From NCBI RefSeq assembly GCF_022631375.1, contig NZ_JALBGC010000006.1, positions 1-64,000 on the forward strand: 64,000 nucleotides of DNA. The letters are read 5' to 3'. Source of the DNA: Hymenobacter cyanobacteriorum (GTDB taxonomy: Bacteria > Bacteroidota > Bacteroidia > Cytophagales > Hymenobacteraceae). The translations under genes were made by a program, and so were the position numbers. Below, in pieces: positions 41,487-50,677 of this stretch (positions are counted from its first letter, which is position 1; each line of letters opens with the position of its first letter). Under the pieces are notes generated by a model that did not search any database, was not told the origin of the DNA, and saw nothing but the letters and a program-made list of their open reading frames with translations.

Positions 41487-44400
41487 TTAGGCCATTTCGG
41501 CCTCCGTGAGCGAATGCTCGGTGATGGGCGCTTCGTTGCCATCGTAGCTGGCGCTTGCCGGGTCGTCGGGGTCGAGGGAAACGGAAGTGAAGGAAGTTTT
41601 GCGCTGCACCGCGGCGAATACCACGGGCAGCACGAACAGCGCCGCGATGGTGGAAGCCAGCAGGCCGCCAATCACGGCCCGGCCCAGCGGGGCCGACTGC
41701 TCGCCGCTCTCGCCCAAGCCCGAGGCCATGGGCAGCATGCCGGCCACCATGGCAATGCTCGTCATCAGGATGGGACGCAGGCGGGCGGCCCCGGCCAGAC
41801 GGGCGGCGGCCACCGCGTCGCGGTAGCGCAGGCGCAGGCTCTCGGCGTTGGTGACGATGAGCACGGCGTTGGCCACCGACACGCCCACCGACATAATCAC
41901 GCCCATGTACGATTGCAGGTTCAGGGTCTGGCCCGTGAGCAGCAGCAGCAGCAGCGAGCCGGCCAGCACGGCCGGCACCGTCACGAGCACCACGCCGGCT
42001 ACTTTCAGGGACTGGTAGTTGGCGGCCAGCAGCAGGAAAATCACCACGATGGCCAGCGCCAGGCCGGTTTGCAGGCTGCCCAGGGTTTCGGTGAGCAGCT
42101 TGGCCAGGCCGCGCAGCTCCACGATGGAGCCCTTGGGCGGCGCGCCCACTTCCTTAATGGCTTTGTTCACGTCGCGGGTGGCGGTGCCCAGGTCCTGGCC
42201 GTTGAGGTTGGCCGAAACGGTGACGATGCGGCGCGGGCCGATGCGGTCATACTGGCCGGGCACGGTGGCCGTGCGCAGCGTGGCCACGTCGCCGAGGGTG
42301 GGGCGGAGCTGGCCGGGCACCAGCGGCAGGTTCTGCATGTCGGCCACCGATTTCATGTTCTGCGAGGCCAGCTGCACCTGCACCTGGTAAGCAAAGCCCT
42401 TGCCCTGGTCGAGCCACAGGTTTTTGGCCGTGAAGCGGCTGGAGGAGGTGGCCGCCACCAGCGATTTGGCGATGCCGTCGGGCGTGAGACCGAACTGGGC
42501 GGCGCGCTCGCGGTCCACGTTCACCTGCACGGTGGGGTAGCGCAGGGGCTGGTTGATGCGCACGTCGCGCAGGTAGGGAATTTGCTTCAGGCGGGCCACC
42601 AGCTTGTCGGCGTAGCTCTCGCCGTCCTGCAGGCTCTTGCCGCCCACCAGGATTTCAATGGGCGTTTGCGCGCCCTGGCTCATGATTTTATCGGTCAGCT
42701 CGATGGGCTCGAAGCTCAGCTGCACGTCGGGCAGGTGCTGGTGCACGGCCTGCCGAATCTGCTCCTTGAGGGCATCCAGCGACTTTACCTTATAGTCCTC
42801 AGCCAGGTTTACCTGCAAATCGGCCTCATTAGGCCCGGAGTTGAACACGTACAGCGCGCTGGTGCCGTAAGAACTGGGCGTCATGCCCACGAAAGCCGAG
42901 GTGATGCCCACGTTCTGCGGCCCCACAATCTGCTGAATCAGGCTGATGACCTCCTTGGTGCGGTCCTCGGTACGCTCGATGCGCATCCCTTCCGGGGCCA
43001 CGATGCGCACCTGAAACTGCTTGGAGTGGGTGATTTTGGGCATCATGTCTTGCCCGATGTTCACGAAGCAGACCCCAATCACTGCCGCGCAGACGAGGCC
43101 GTACGCCGTGGCCACCAGGGCTCGGCGGGCCAGCAACTTATCGAGCACGTGCAAGTAGCGCAGCTTCACGCGCTCGAAGCCGGTGACTTCCTTCGGGTGG
43201 CGGTTCTCATAGCCTTCCTGCTGGATGTCGCGGGGCTTGGTCAGGTCGGGCAGCAACGATAAATCGTGCGGCTCGGTGTGCGCGTGGCCCTTCAGCCACC
43301 AGTTGGCCACCACCGGCACGAAGGTTTGGGAGAGCAGGTAGGAAACGATAATCGAGAAGCCCACCGAGAGCGAGAGCGGGATGAACATGCCGCGCGGCAC
43401 GCCCGTCATCAGGAAGGCCGGGGCGAACACGGCCAGGATGCTGAGGGTGATGAGCAGCAACGGAAACGAGACTTCCTCGCAGGCATCGAGGATGGCGCGG
43501 GCCTTGGTTTTGCCCATTTCCTGGTGCTGGTGGATGTTTTCAATCACCACCGTGGCCTGGTCGACCAGGATGCCGATGGCCAGCGCCAGCCCCGAGAGCG
43601 TCATGATGTTGATGGTCTGCCCGAAGAGCTGCAGCAGCAGAATGGCCGCCAGAATCGAAATCGGGATGGTCAGAATCACGATGGCCGAGCTGCGCGCATC
43701 GCCCAGGAACAGGAACACCACCAGGCCCGTGAGCAGCGCCCCCAGCCCGCCCTCAAAGGCGAGGCTATGCACGGCCTGCGTCACGTAAATCGACTGGTCG
43801 AACTCGTAGCTGAGCTGCACGTTGTCGGGCAGCAGGGCTTTCATTTCGGGCAGCTTGGCTTTCAAAGCACTGACCACGCTCATCGTGCTGGCGTCGGCCG
43901 ACTTCGTGACGGGGATGTAGACCGAGCGTTTGCCGTTGATGAGGGCGTAGCCCACGGGAATGTCGGTACCGTCCTCCACTGTGGCCACGTCGTGGATAAA
44001 CACCGTCGGGCCCACGCCCTGCTTGAGGGGAATGTCCAGAAAGTCGCTCACCTTGTCCAGCACCGAATTGCTGGGCGTCATCACCATGTAGTCGCCCATG
44101 CCCACCGAGCCGGCCGGCGACACCTGGTTGTTGCGCACCACGGCGTTCACGATTTCGTCGGGCGTGAGCTGGTAGCTCTTCATCTTGTCGGGGTCCACCT
44201 TGATGACCACCGTGCGCTCGTTGCCGCCGAAGGGCGGCGGGGCCGACGCGCCGGGAATCTGCGAGAACAGCGGCCGGATTTTGGTCGAGGCCAGGTCCTG
44301 CATCTGCCCCAGCGAGGCGGTGCTGCTGCTGAACACCAGCTCGCCCACCGGCAGGGAGCTGGCGTCGAAGCGCACCACCGTGGGCGGCACCGTGCCCGGC

Positions 44401-44753
44401 GGCATGTAGCTCAGCACCCGGCTTACCTGCGAGGCCACTTCGCCGGCCGCCTGGGCCATGTTCACGTCCTCGTAGAACGTGCATTTCACCAGGCACAGGC
44501 CCTGGATGTTCTTCACTTCCACGTCCTTGATGCCCGAGACGTAGAGCATCTGGTTCTGGTAGCGCGTGGCGATGAAACCCTCCATTTGGGCGGGCGTCAT
44601 GCCGCCGTAGGGCTGGGCGATGTAGATGGTGGGCAGGTTGAGCCGGGGGAAAATATCGACCGGAATGCGCCCCAGCGCCAGCACGGAGAAGACGACGATG
44701 CCCAGCAGCGCCACGATGACGGCAATGGGCTTGGCTAATGCAGCTTTTATCAT
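41487..44753 (-). CDS. RND-family efflux pump, inner-membrane permease
   Basis: A 1088-residue resistance-nodulation-division transporter (AcrB/HAE1-like, also near the CusA type). It has twelve transmembrane helices and two large periplasmic loops. The N-terminus is MIKAALAKPIAVIVALLGIV with the usual VFSVLALGRIPVDIFP. The helix-4 motif reads AIGILVDQATVVIENIHQHQ (one of the two usual aspartates is glutamine). The helix-10 region GVSVANAVLIVTNAES and the RPILMTSIAMVAGMLPMA segment complete the signature. Start at 44753; the longer upstream open frame is not coding. It is encoded between tolC and the adaptor gene. Confidence 0.93.
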   Translation of the reverse strand: MIKAALAKPIAVIVALLGIVVFSVLALGRIPVDIFPRLNLPTIYIAQPYGGMTPAQMEGFIATRYQNQMLYVSGIKDVEVKNIQGLCLVKCTFYEDVNMAQAAGEVASQVSRVLSYMPPGTVPPTVVRFDASSLPVGELVFSSSTASLGQMQDLASTKIRPLFSQIPGASAPPPFGGNERTVVIKVDPDKMKSYQLTPDEIVNAVVRNNQVSPAGSVGMGDYMVMTPSNSVLDKVSDFLDIPLKQGVGPTVFIHDVATVEDGTDIPVGYALINGKRSVYIPVTKSADASTMSVVSALKAKLPEMKALLPDNVQLSYEFDQSIYVTQAVHSLAFEGGLGALLTGLVVFLFLGDARSSAIVILTIPISILAAILLLQLFGQTINIMTLSGLALAIGILVDQATVVIENIHQHQEMGKTKARAILDACEEVSFPLLLITLSILAVFAPAFLMTGVPRGMFIPLSLSVGFSIIVSYLLSQTFVPVVANWWLKGHAHTEPHDLSLLPDLTKPRDIQQEGYENRHPKEVTGFERVKLRYLHVLDKLLARRALVATAYGLVCAAVIGVCFVNIGQDMMPKITHSKQFQVRIVAPEGMRIERTEDRTKEVISLIQQIVGPQNVGITSAFVGMTPSSYGTSALYVFNSGPNEADLQVNLAEDYKVKSLDALKEQIRQAVHQHLPDVQLSFEPIELTDKIMSQGAQTPIEILVGGKSLQDGESYADKLVARLKQIPYLRDVRINQPLRYPTVQVNVDRERAAQFGLTPDGIAKSLVAATSSSRFTAKNLWLDQGKGFAYQVQVQLASQNMKSVADMQNLPLVPGQLRPTLGDVATLRTATVPGQYDRIGPRRIVTVSANLNGQDLGTATRDVNKAIKEVGAPPKGSIVELRGLAKLLTETLGSLQTGLALAIVVIFLLLAANYQSLKVAGVVLVTVPAVLAGSLLLLLLTGQTLNLQSYMGVIMSVGVSVANAVLIVTNAESLRLRYRDAVAAARLAGAARLRPILMTSIAMVAGMLPMASGLGESGEQSAPLGRAVIGGLLASTIAALFVLPVVFAAVQRKTSFTSVSLDPDDPASASYDGNEAPITEHSLTEAEMA

Positions 44754-44766
44754 GAGAAAGAAGGGC

Positions 44767-46209
44767 TTACAGCTGGCCGAGCAGGCCGCCGAGGTTGCCG
44801 CTGGCCGCGCCTTGCAGCAGCACGGCGCGCCAGAGGTTGTTGGTGGCCAGGGCCTGGTCGGTTTCGGCCCGGTTGAGCACGGTGATGGCCTGGGTGAGCA
44901 CGAGCAGGTTGTCGAGGCCGGCGTCGTAGCGGGCGCGGGCCTGGGTGTAGGCCTGGCGGGCGGCGGCCAGCTGCAGGGGGGCCGCCAGCGCGGTCTGGCG
45001 GGCCAGGTCGACTTGCAGGGCGGCGTTCTGCTGCTGGGTGGCCAGCTGCAGGGCCTGCTGGTCGTAGTCGGCGCGGGCCTGCTCCACCCGGATGCGCTGG
45101 GCCTGCGCGGCCCGGCCGGAGTGAATGAGCTCGGTGGCGCGCCAGGTGAGCGTAGCCCCCAGCATGTAGTCGTAGGCCTTGAAGGGCAGCCCCGCGCTAG
45201 GCGAGGAATTGATGGCAAAGTCGCCTTTGTCGGTGGTGGCATCGGCCACGCCCGAGCCCCGGCCCCAGGTGGAAGCCAGTAGGTTGAGCTGGGGCCGCTT
45301 GTTGGCGCTCAGCAGCTTCACCTGCGCCTCGCCGGCCGTAATGCGGCGGGCGTAGGCGCGCAGCAGCGGGTTGTTGGTGCGCGCCGTGTCGCCGGCGGGC
45401 GGGCCGGCGTTGGTCTGCGGCAGGTGCGCGTAGAACTGCATCGAATCGAGCAACACCTCCTGGGTGGGCTGACCCAGCAGGCCGGCCAGGCGGGTGCGCT
45501 GCTCGCGGGCCTGCTGCCGGGCGGCCAGCACCTGCAGGCGGGCGCGGCCCACTTCGGCGTTGGTGGTGGCCGAGTCGATGCCGGCCCGGATGCCCGAGCG
45601 GGTGCCGGCCCGGATGACCGTGGCCAGGTTCTCGGCCCGCTGCAGGTTGGCCCGCTGCAGGGCCACCGACTTTTCGGCCCCCAGCGCCAGCAGAAAGGCA
45701 TCAGCCACCTGCGTCTGGTACTCAAACACGGCCTGGTCGTAGTCGGCCTGGGCCGCCGACACGGCGGCTTCGGAGCGCTGCTCGTCGGCCCGGTAGCGGC
45801 CAAACGTCACCGCCGGCCACTCAATCACCAGCGCCCCGAGGCTGGAGAAGTTGGTGGCGCCGTTGTAGTCGGTGGTTTTGATGCCGCCCGAAATCGGGAT
45901 GGCCACCCCGCCGATGAAGGCCCCGCGCACCTGGTTCATGGTCGAGTTCACGGCCTGCAGCTGGGCGCTTACCTGGGGCAAAAAGGCCGAGCGGTTGGTG
46001 CGCACGTCGGCCTGGGCGGCCCGCACGGCCGCCTGTTTGGCGCGCAGGGCGGGGTAGTTGGCCTGGGCCACTTGCAGGGCCTGCGGCAGGGTGAGGGGCC
46101 GGGGCTGCTGCGGCAGCTCGCGGGGCTGCTGGGCGTGGGCGGCGGGGCCGGCCAGCAGCCCCGCAAGCACCAGGGCCTGGCCCAGCGGAAAGAGGTTTCT
46201 CAGCTTCAT
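44767..46209 (-). CDS. TolC-family outer-membrane factor
   Basis: A 480-residue outer-membrane efflux protein (OEP family), with a signal peptide (ends AHAQQ) and two TolC-type repeats rich in long helices: LTLPQALQVAQANYPALRAK, DYDQAVFEYQTQVADAFLLA, LLRAYARRITAGEAQVKLLS and YDYMLGATLTWRATELIHSG. It completes the tripartite pump with the permease and adaptor encoded just downstream. The order tolC-permease-adaptor on one strand with short gaps indicates a single operon. Confidence 0.92.
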   Translation of the reverse strand: MKLRNLFPLGQALVLAGLLAGPAAHAQQPRELPQQPRPLTLPQALQVAQANYPALRAKQAAVRAAQADVRTNRSAFLPQVSAQLQAVNSTMNQVRGAFIGGVAIPISGGIKTTDYNGATNFSSLGALVIEWPAVTFGRYRADEQRSEAAVSAAQADYDQAVFEYQTQVADAFLLALGAEKSVALQRANLQRAENLATVIRAGTRSGIRAGIDSATTNAEVGRARLQVLAARQQAREQRTRLAGLLGQPTQEVLLDSMQFYAHLPQTNAGPPAGDTARTNNPLLRAYARRITAGEAQVKLLSANKRPQLNLLASTWGRGSGVADATTDKGDFAINSSPSAGLPFKAYDYMLGATLTWRATELIHSGRAAQAQRIRVEQARADYDQQALQLATQQQNAALQVDLARQTALAAPLQLAAARQAYTQARARYDAGLDNLLVLTQAITVLNRAETDQALATNNLWRAVLLQGAASGNLGGLLGQL

Positions 46210-46277
46210 GCCGCAAACCTCCCGCGCCGGTATTAGAGCGGCATTGGAAACTTATTAGAACTTATTAGAAATGCGCC

Positions 46278-47654
46278 TCACCCCGCCAGCAGGGGCAGGG
46301 TGACTTCGGCCACGGTGCCGCCGCCGGGCCGGGGCCGCAGGCGCAGCTGCCCGCCGTGCAGCCGGATGATGCGCTGGGCCAGCGTGAGGCCGATGCCGAA
46401 CCCGGGCACCGTGCCCACGTTGCGGCCCCGCAGCAAGGGCTCAAAAATGCGCTCCTCGTCGGCCGGGTCGATGCCGGGGCCCTGGTCGGCGATGAGCAGG
46501 CGCGCCTGGGCTCCCTCGGTTTCCAGCGTCAGCAGCACCGGCTGGCCACCCGAGTACTTGGCCGCGTTGTCCAGCAGGTTGCCCAGGGCGGTGCGCAGCA
46601 GGTGGGCGTGGCCCGGCAGGCGCGGCGCGGGCAGCTGCCGGGCCACGGCGTCGGCCACGGTCAGGTCGAGGCGCTGGCCGGGGCGCTGGTGCTGCACGGT
46701 GTCCACCACGTCGAGCACCAGCTCCACCAGCTCCAGCGGCTGGCCGTCGAGCAGGGTGCGGGCGGCATCGAGCTGGGCCAGGTGCAGCAGGCCGTTGGCC
46801 AGCGCCGTGAGCTTGTCCAGCTCGCGCACCGCCAGCCCGATGCCTTTTTGCAGGGCCGGCACGTCGGCATCGTAGGCCAGCGACGTTTCCAGCCAGCCCT
46901 TGATGGTGGTGAGCGGGGTGCGCAGCTCGTGCGAGGCCTGCGAGATGAAAGCGCGCTGGTTTTCCACCAGGGTTTCCTGCTGGGTGAGCAGCTCGTTGAA
47001 GGCCGCGGCCAGCACGCCCACCTCGTCCTTGGCATTGAGCGGCCGCAGCCGAAAGCTCAGCTGCTGGGCGCGGGCCGAGCGCAGCTGCCGCAGCAGCCAG
47101 GTGACCGGCGCCAGCGCCCGGGTGGCAAACAGCGACCCCAGCAGGCCCAGCAGCAGCAGCGCCCCCAGGTTGCCGTAAACAAACGAGTGCAGCAGCTTGC
47201 GCTGCTGGGCGTAGCCTTCCTGGTCGTAGGCCGTCACCACGGCCACGTACTGGCCCGTCGTGCCGGGCCGGCGATACGCCAGCGCCACGCCCTCCTTGGG
47301 CCGGGCATAGCCCGCCCGCCGGTACTCGAACTGCACCTTGCCGTACTGCCGGGCCTGCGCCCGCAGGGCCAGGGAAGGCCTGAAATCCGGCTGCGGCGCG
47401 CTGCGGTAAATCAGCCGGTCGGTGGGGGCGTACACCTGCTCCACCTGCTCGGGCAAAGAAGCCAGCACGCTGCCCGCGATGGAGTCGTTGACGGCCAGAA
47501 TCTGCTGGGTGACTTCGGCCTTGCGGGCCAGGCGCTCGGCAAAGGTGTGCCGCCGAAACCGGGCATTGCTCACGTACACGTAGCCCGAAAAAGCCAGCAG
47601 CAGGGCGCCCACCAGCCCCGCGAACCACAGCAGGAGTTTGTGCTTTATCTGCAT
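46278..47654 (-). CDS. Sensor histidine kinase (OmpR-type partner)
   Basis: A 458-residue membrane histidine kinase. The first helix (about 6-25) is followed by a periplasmic sensor domain of about 150 residues, a second helix (GNLGALLLLGLLGSLFATRA), a HAMP region and a HisKA domain with the phospho-acceptor in FISQASHELRTPLTTIKGWL. The ATPase domain has N-box ALGNLLDNAAKYSG, the G1 box DQGPGIDPADEERIFE and the G2 box GFGIGLTLAQRI. It is 10 bases downstream of its regulator. It likely controls the efflux operon that follows. Confidence 0.93.
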   Translation of the reverse strand: MQIKHKLLLWFAGLVGALLLAFSGYVYVSNARFRRHTFAERLARKAEVTQQILAVNDSIAGSVLASLPEQVEQVYAPTDRLIYRSAPQPDFRPSLALRAQARQYGKVQFEYRRAGYARPKEGVALAYRRPGTTGQYVAVVTAYDQEGYAQQRKLLHSFVYGNLGALLLLGLLGSLFATRALAPVTWLLRQLRSARAQQLSFRLRPLNAKDEVGVLAAAFNELLTQQETLVENQRAFISQASHELRTPLTTIKGWLETSLAYDADVPALQKGIGLAVRELDKLTALANGLLHLAQLDAARTLLDGQPLELVELVLDVVDTVQHQRPGQRLDLTVADAVARQLPAPRLPGHAHLLRTALGNLLDNAAKYSGGQPVLLTLETEGAQARLLIADQGPGIDPADEERIFEPLLRGRNVGTVPGFGIGLTLAQRIIRLHGGQLRLRPRPGGGTVAEVTLPLLAG

Positions 47655-47664
47655 GGCCCGAACC

Positions 47665-48339
47665 TTAACCCTGCAACAGGTAGCCGAAGCCCACCACGGT
47701 GTGCAGCAGCTTCTGGTCAAAGCCCTTGTCCACCTTGTTGCGCAGGTAGTTCATGTACACGTCGATGATGTTGGTGTTGGTATCGAAGTGCAGGTCCCAG
47801 ACTTTTTCGGCAATGTCGATGCGACTGACTTTCTTGCCCTTGTTCACCAGCAGGTACTCCAGCAGCGAGTATTCGCGGGTGGTGAGCTCGATGCGCCGGC
47901 CGGCGCGGGTCACGGTGCGGGCGTCGGTGTCCAGCTCCAGGTCGGCCACGCGCAGCACGGTGCGCTGGTTGGCGTAGCCGGCCCCGCGACGGGCCAGCGC
48001 CCGGATGCGCAGCAGCAGCTCCCGAAACTCGAAGGGCTTCACCAGGTAGTCGTCGGCCCCGGCCCCGAAGCCGCTTTCCTTGTCCTGCAAGCCATCCAGG
48101 GCCGTGAGCATCATCACCGCCTGCCGGGGCGAGTGCTGCTTGATGTAGCGGCACAGCTCAAACCCGTTCAGCAGGGGCAGGTTCACGTCGAGCACTACCA
48201 CGTCAAAGGGCTGCTGGTCGAACAGGCGCTGGCCCATCAGCCCGTCAAAGGCCACCTTGATGTCGTAGCCCTCGCTCTCAATCCCTTTTTGGATGAACGA
48301 AGCCAGCCCGGCCTCGTCCTCCACCAGTAATATCGTCAT
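47665..48339 (-). CDS. OmpR-family response regulator
   Basis: A 224-residue regulator. The receiver domain has the acidic pair near 7-8 (TILLVEDEAG), the phospho-acceptor D in VVVLDVNLPLLNG (about 51), and K in YLVKPFEFRE. The C-terminal winged helix contains ELTTREYSLLEYLLVNKGKK and WDLHFDTNTNIIDVYMNYLR, as in CusR/CopR-type regulators. It heads the operon of kinase, tolC, RND pump and adaptor. Confidence 0.94.
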   Translation of the reverse strand: MTILLVEDEAGLASFIQKGIESEGYDIKVAFDGLMGQRLFDQQPFDVVVLDVNLPLLNGFELCRYIKQHSPRQAVMMLTALDGLQDKESGFGAGADDYLVKPFEFRELLLRIRALARRGAGYANQRTVLRVADLELDTDARTVTRAGRRIELTTREYSLLEYLLVNKGKKVSRIDIAEKVWDLHFDTNTNIIDVYMNYLRNKVDKGFDQKLLHTVVGFGYLLQG

Positions 48340-48386
48340 GGCGTGAAGTTCCCACCCGTTGGCTATAGCCCAGATGAAGAACCCGC

Positions 48387-48983
48387 CTACGGCCGTCGCC
48401 GCGCCAGCCGGGGCAGCAGCATCGGCACTTGTGTTTGGTAGCGGGCATAGGCCGTCCCAAAATGCGCCAGCAGCTTATGCTCTTCGAGCCGCGCGCCCAC
48501 CAGCACGTAAAGGGCCGAGCACAGCGCGAAGATGAGCCGGGGCAGGGTGGGAGCGACCAGTACGTAACCCCCCAACACCAGCAGCAACCCGGAATAGAGC
48601 GGGTGGCGCACCCACGCATTGAGGCCGTGGGTGCTCAGTGTGGTGCTGGCCGGCATACCTCCCCGGCGCAGATAGCCCAAGCCGCCGAACTCGGCCAAGT
48701 TGTAGCTGCGCAGGGCCAGCAGGCCCACCACCGCCCCGCCCAGCAGCAAGGCCCAGCCCGTAACAGTGAACCCGGGGTGGCCACGCCACAGCGGCCGTGC
48801 CGGTAACTGCTGCTGGTAAGCCATCAGCAGGCCAAAAAGCACCACGGCCACCCCATTGTAGCCCAGGCGGTAATAGGCGCTCCAGCCTGGCCACCGAGCG
48901 GCTACCGCCGTCTTGAGCCAATTGGTCGCCAGCACGCTGTGGAGCGCGTAATAGCCAAGCCAGCCGAGGAGTAAAACAAGCAT
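48387..48983 (-). CDS. NnrU/isoprenylcysteine methyltransferase-like membrane protein
   Basis: A 198-residue membrane protein with about five helices of the ICMT/NnrU/PEMT-like class. The signature is AWVRHPLYSGLLLVLGGYV followed by RLEEHKLLAHFGTAYARYQ, the pattern HPxYxG...E...L...G..Y..Y. Members are putative S-adenosylmethionine-dependent lipid or protein methyltransferases. Specificity is unknown. It is the last clear core gene before the accessory island. Confidence 0.84.
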   Translation of the reverse strand: MLVLLLGWLGYYALHSVLATNWLKTAVAARWPGWSAYYRLGYNGVAVVLFGLLMAYQQQLPARPLWRGHPGFTVTGWALLLGGAVVGLLALRSYNLAEFGGLGYLRRGGMPASTTLSTHGLNAWVRHPLYSGLLLVLGGYVLVAPTLPRLIFALCSALYVLVGARLEEHKLLAHFGTAYARYQTQVPMLLPRLARRRP

Positions 48984-49218
48984 ACGGCCTGCAACTTACT
49001 CCAAATGCGGGAGGCAGTACCAGCCAAACCAAAAAAGGCCCGGAAAAAGGCCAGGAGATTGGTTGTTCCAGTCGCTATTGGTTGCTAGGGGCTACCCTCT
49101 CGCCGCAAGCAGAGGGGAAAAACCACGGACCATCTTAAGCAGGGTGCGCCCCGCTGGACCGCCTGTGCTTCCTGCAAAAGTCCGGCACCACCGGCGTGGG
49201 CACCGAGTACGTGCTAAA

Positions 49219-49237
49219 GGGTTCATAAAGGGTTCAC
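49219..49237. repeat. Paired GGGYTCA motif, copy 1
   Basis: Two GGGTTCA half-sites spaced 11 bases apart (GGGTTCATAAAGGGTTCAC). One of six intergenic copies in the accessory island. Confidence 0.7.
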
Positions 49238-49327
49238 GCCGGCTGGCGGCAGTTCCCACGCATAACGCAGTAAGTGCCTTGGTAAGCAACTGAGCCGGTT
49301 TTTGCTTCTCTCACGGCGCAACGGAAA

Positions 49328-49346
49328 GGGTTCACAATGGGCTCAG
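49328..49346. repeat. Paired GGGYTCA motif, copy 2
   Basis: Half-sites GGGTTCA and GGGCTCA, 11 bases apart (GGGTTCACAATGGGCTCAG). See copy 1. Confidence 0.7.
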
Positions 49347-49410
49347 CGCAGACGTTAGTGAGTCACCTGCGCCAGCATCATCCGATAGTCGGGCCCGCGA
49401 TTCTACCTGT

Positions 49411-49505
49411 TGTTACATAAGCACTACATAAAAAAAGGCCACTGCAAAGCGTGAAGGCCATTAGATGGTGGCCGGACAAGCGGATTGTTACATGGGCACT
49501 ACATG
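49411..49505 (+). repeat. 20-bp direct repeat pair
   Basis: TGTTACATAAGCACTACATA (49411-49430) recurs as TGTTACATGGGCACTACATG (49486-49505), 75 bases apart, with 17 of 20 positions equal. Between them is a GGCC...GGCC hairpin. Confidence 0.65.
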
Positions 49506-49553
49506 AACTCCTAGCCCCCGCTAACCATCTAGTTGGGTGTGAGCTCAAATTAT

Positions 49554-49613
49554 AAATTACAATTGCTTTTTTACAATCGTAAATTTGCAATTGTAAAAAA
49601 GCAATTGTAATTT
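49554..49613. repeat. 60-bp near-perfect palindrome
   Basis: Perfect 24-bp arms (49554-49577 and 49590-49613, beginning AAATTACAATTGC) surround a 12-nt centre CGTAAATTTGCA that is itself almost self-complementary. The palindrome ends 26 bases before the DUF932 start codon. It could be an operator, a cruciform or a replication-type site. It shares the AATTGC theme with the palindrome upstream of the recombinase gene at 52460. Confidence 0.85.
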
Positions 49614-49639
49614 AGTTATTCAGTCAGCCCTTTCTTTCC

Positions 49640-50677
49640 ATGAGCCACCAAAGCATCAAGTTAGACCGTGCCCATACGTGGGATGCCCTTTGTTTCCCCG
49701 TAGCGGCAGTGCCGCTGGAAACGCTGCTGCTAGCCAGTTATCGCATCGTGCCAAATGACCGCAAGCAGGCCATTGTGGGGGAACTGCCCGATGGGACGAA
49801 GAACATCTTCGCCATGCAGAGCGGGGAGTATAGTCTGATTAAAAACGAGCTGCTGCGCGAGGCCGCCGAACTATACCTGCCGGAGCATACCATCGATGCC
49901 AGCTTTACGCCCCAGGGGGAATTTTCCATCAACCTGATTTTGCCCGATGAAATCAACATCTCATCGAGCTCGGCGAATACCAAAGTGGTGGACAGGCTAT
50001 ATAAGTCGATGATTATTAATAATTCGTACTCAGGAAAAACGCCATTTTCGCTGCAAGGCACGGCGTTGAAGGAGCACATCGAAACGGGCACTACCTCAAA
50101 AATGCGGGTGAGCTACTACCGGCTTGTGTGCACCAATGGCCTGATGGGCTGGGCCGACGACCACATGAGCTTTGACCAGTACCTGACCTGGCTGCTGAAC
50201 GGCAAACCGAAGAAGTACAAGGATGCCCTGAAAGTAAAGGACGCCGAATTAGTCGTGCTGACGGGCCGCCAGGTGCAACGTGAGCAGGAAGTGCTGGTGG
50301 AGAAGAAGTTTCACCACAAGGGCCTCAACCTGGAGGTGTTCAAAAAGCGGCTGGCCAGCATCTTTACTGCTTTCCAGAGCCAGACGAACTCGCTGACTCC
50401 GACCGTTGGGGTCTACAACGCGTTGGCCAAGCGCCCCACGCCGGAAGACCTGGCCACGGTCATCACCGAAAGCGGCTTGCCGAAAATGCTGGCCCGCAAT
50501 GCCATGGACCGCCTGGCCGAGGAAATGAGGTTGCTGGAAACGCCCGCTAACCTGTGGCTGGCCTACAATGCCGTGAACCACGCGCTGTTCAACAGCCGCA
50601 GCTCGCTTTCGATTAATGACCGGTTCCGGCTGGACGAAGCCGCTTTTCACCAGTTGGCTACGTTAGCCCTGACTTAG
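49640..50677 (+). CDS. DUF932 (phage/plasmid-type) protein
   Basis: A 345-residue cytosolic protein of the DUF932 type, a family common on phages and plasmids and of unknown function. Recognisable family segments are VPNDRKQAIVGELPDGTKNI near the start, RVSYYRLVCTNGLMGWADDH in the middle (the typical RLVCTNG block) and LWLAYNAVNHALFNSRSSLS near the end. It lies downstream of a large palindrome. It overlaps by 4 bases, tail to tail, with the small gene at 50,674. Confidence 0.85.
   Translation: MSHQSIKLDRAHTWDALCFPVAAVPLETLLLASYRIVPNDRKQAIVGELPDGTKNIFAMQSGEYSLIKNELLREAAELYLPEHTIDASFTPQGEFSINLILPDEINISSSSANTKVVDRLYKSMIINNSYSGKTPFSLQGTALKEHIETGTTSKMRVSYYRLVCTNGLMGWADDHMSFDQYLTWLLNGKPKKYKDALKVKDAELVVLTGRQVQREQEVLVEKKFHHKGLNLEVFKKRLASIFTAFQSQTNSLTPTVGVYNALAKRPTPEDLATVITESGLPKMLARNAMDRLAEEMRLLETPANLWLAYNAVNHALFNSRSSLSINDRFRLDEAAFHQLATLALT

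Larger units (their letters stand above)
48984..49639. other. Repeat-rich intergenic region upstream of the DUF932 gene
   Basis: About 650 bases without a gene. It contains two copies of the paired GGGYTCA motif (49219-49237 and 49328-49346), a 20-bp direct repeat (49411-49430 and 49486-49505, 17 of 20 bases equal) and a 60-bp near-perfect palindrome (49554-49613). It marks the left side of the accessory island. Confidence 0.7.

Noticed and set aside
41487-45242. One 1251-residue reading frame covering the RND permease
   Set aside because: The first 160 or so residues are Pro/Ser/Arg-rich noise antisense-like to the TolC gene; the permease begins at the ATG at 44753.
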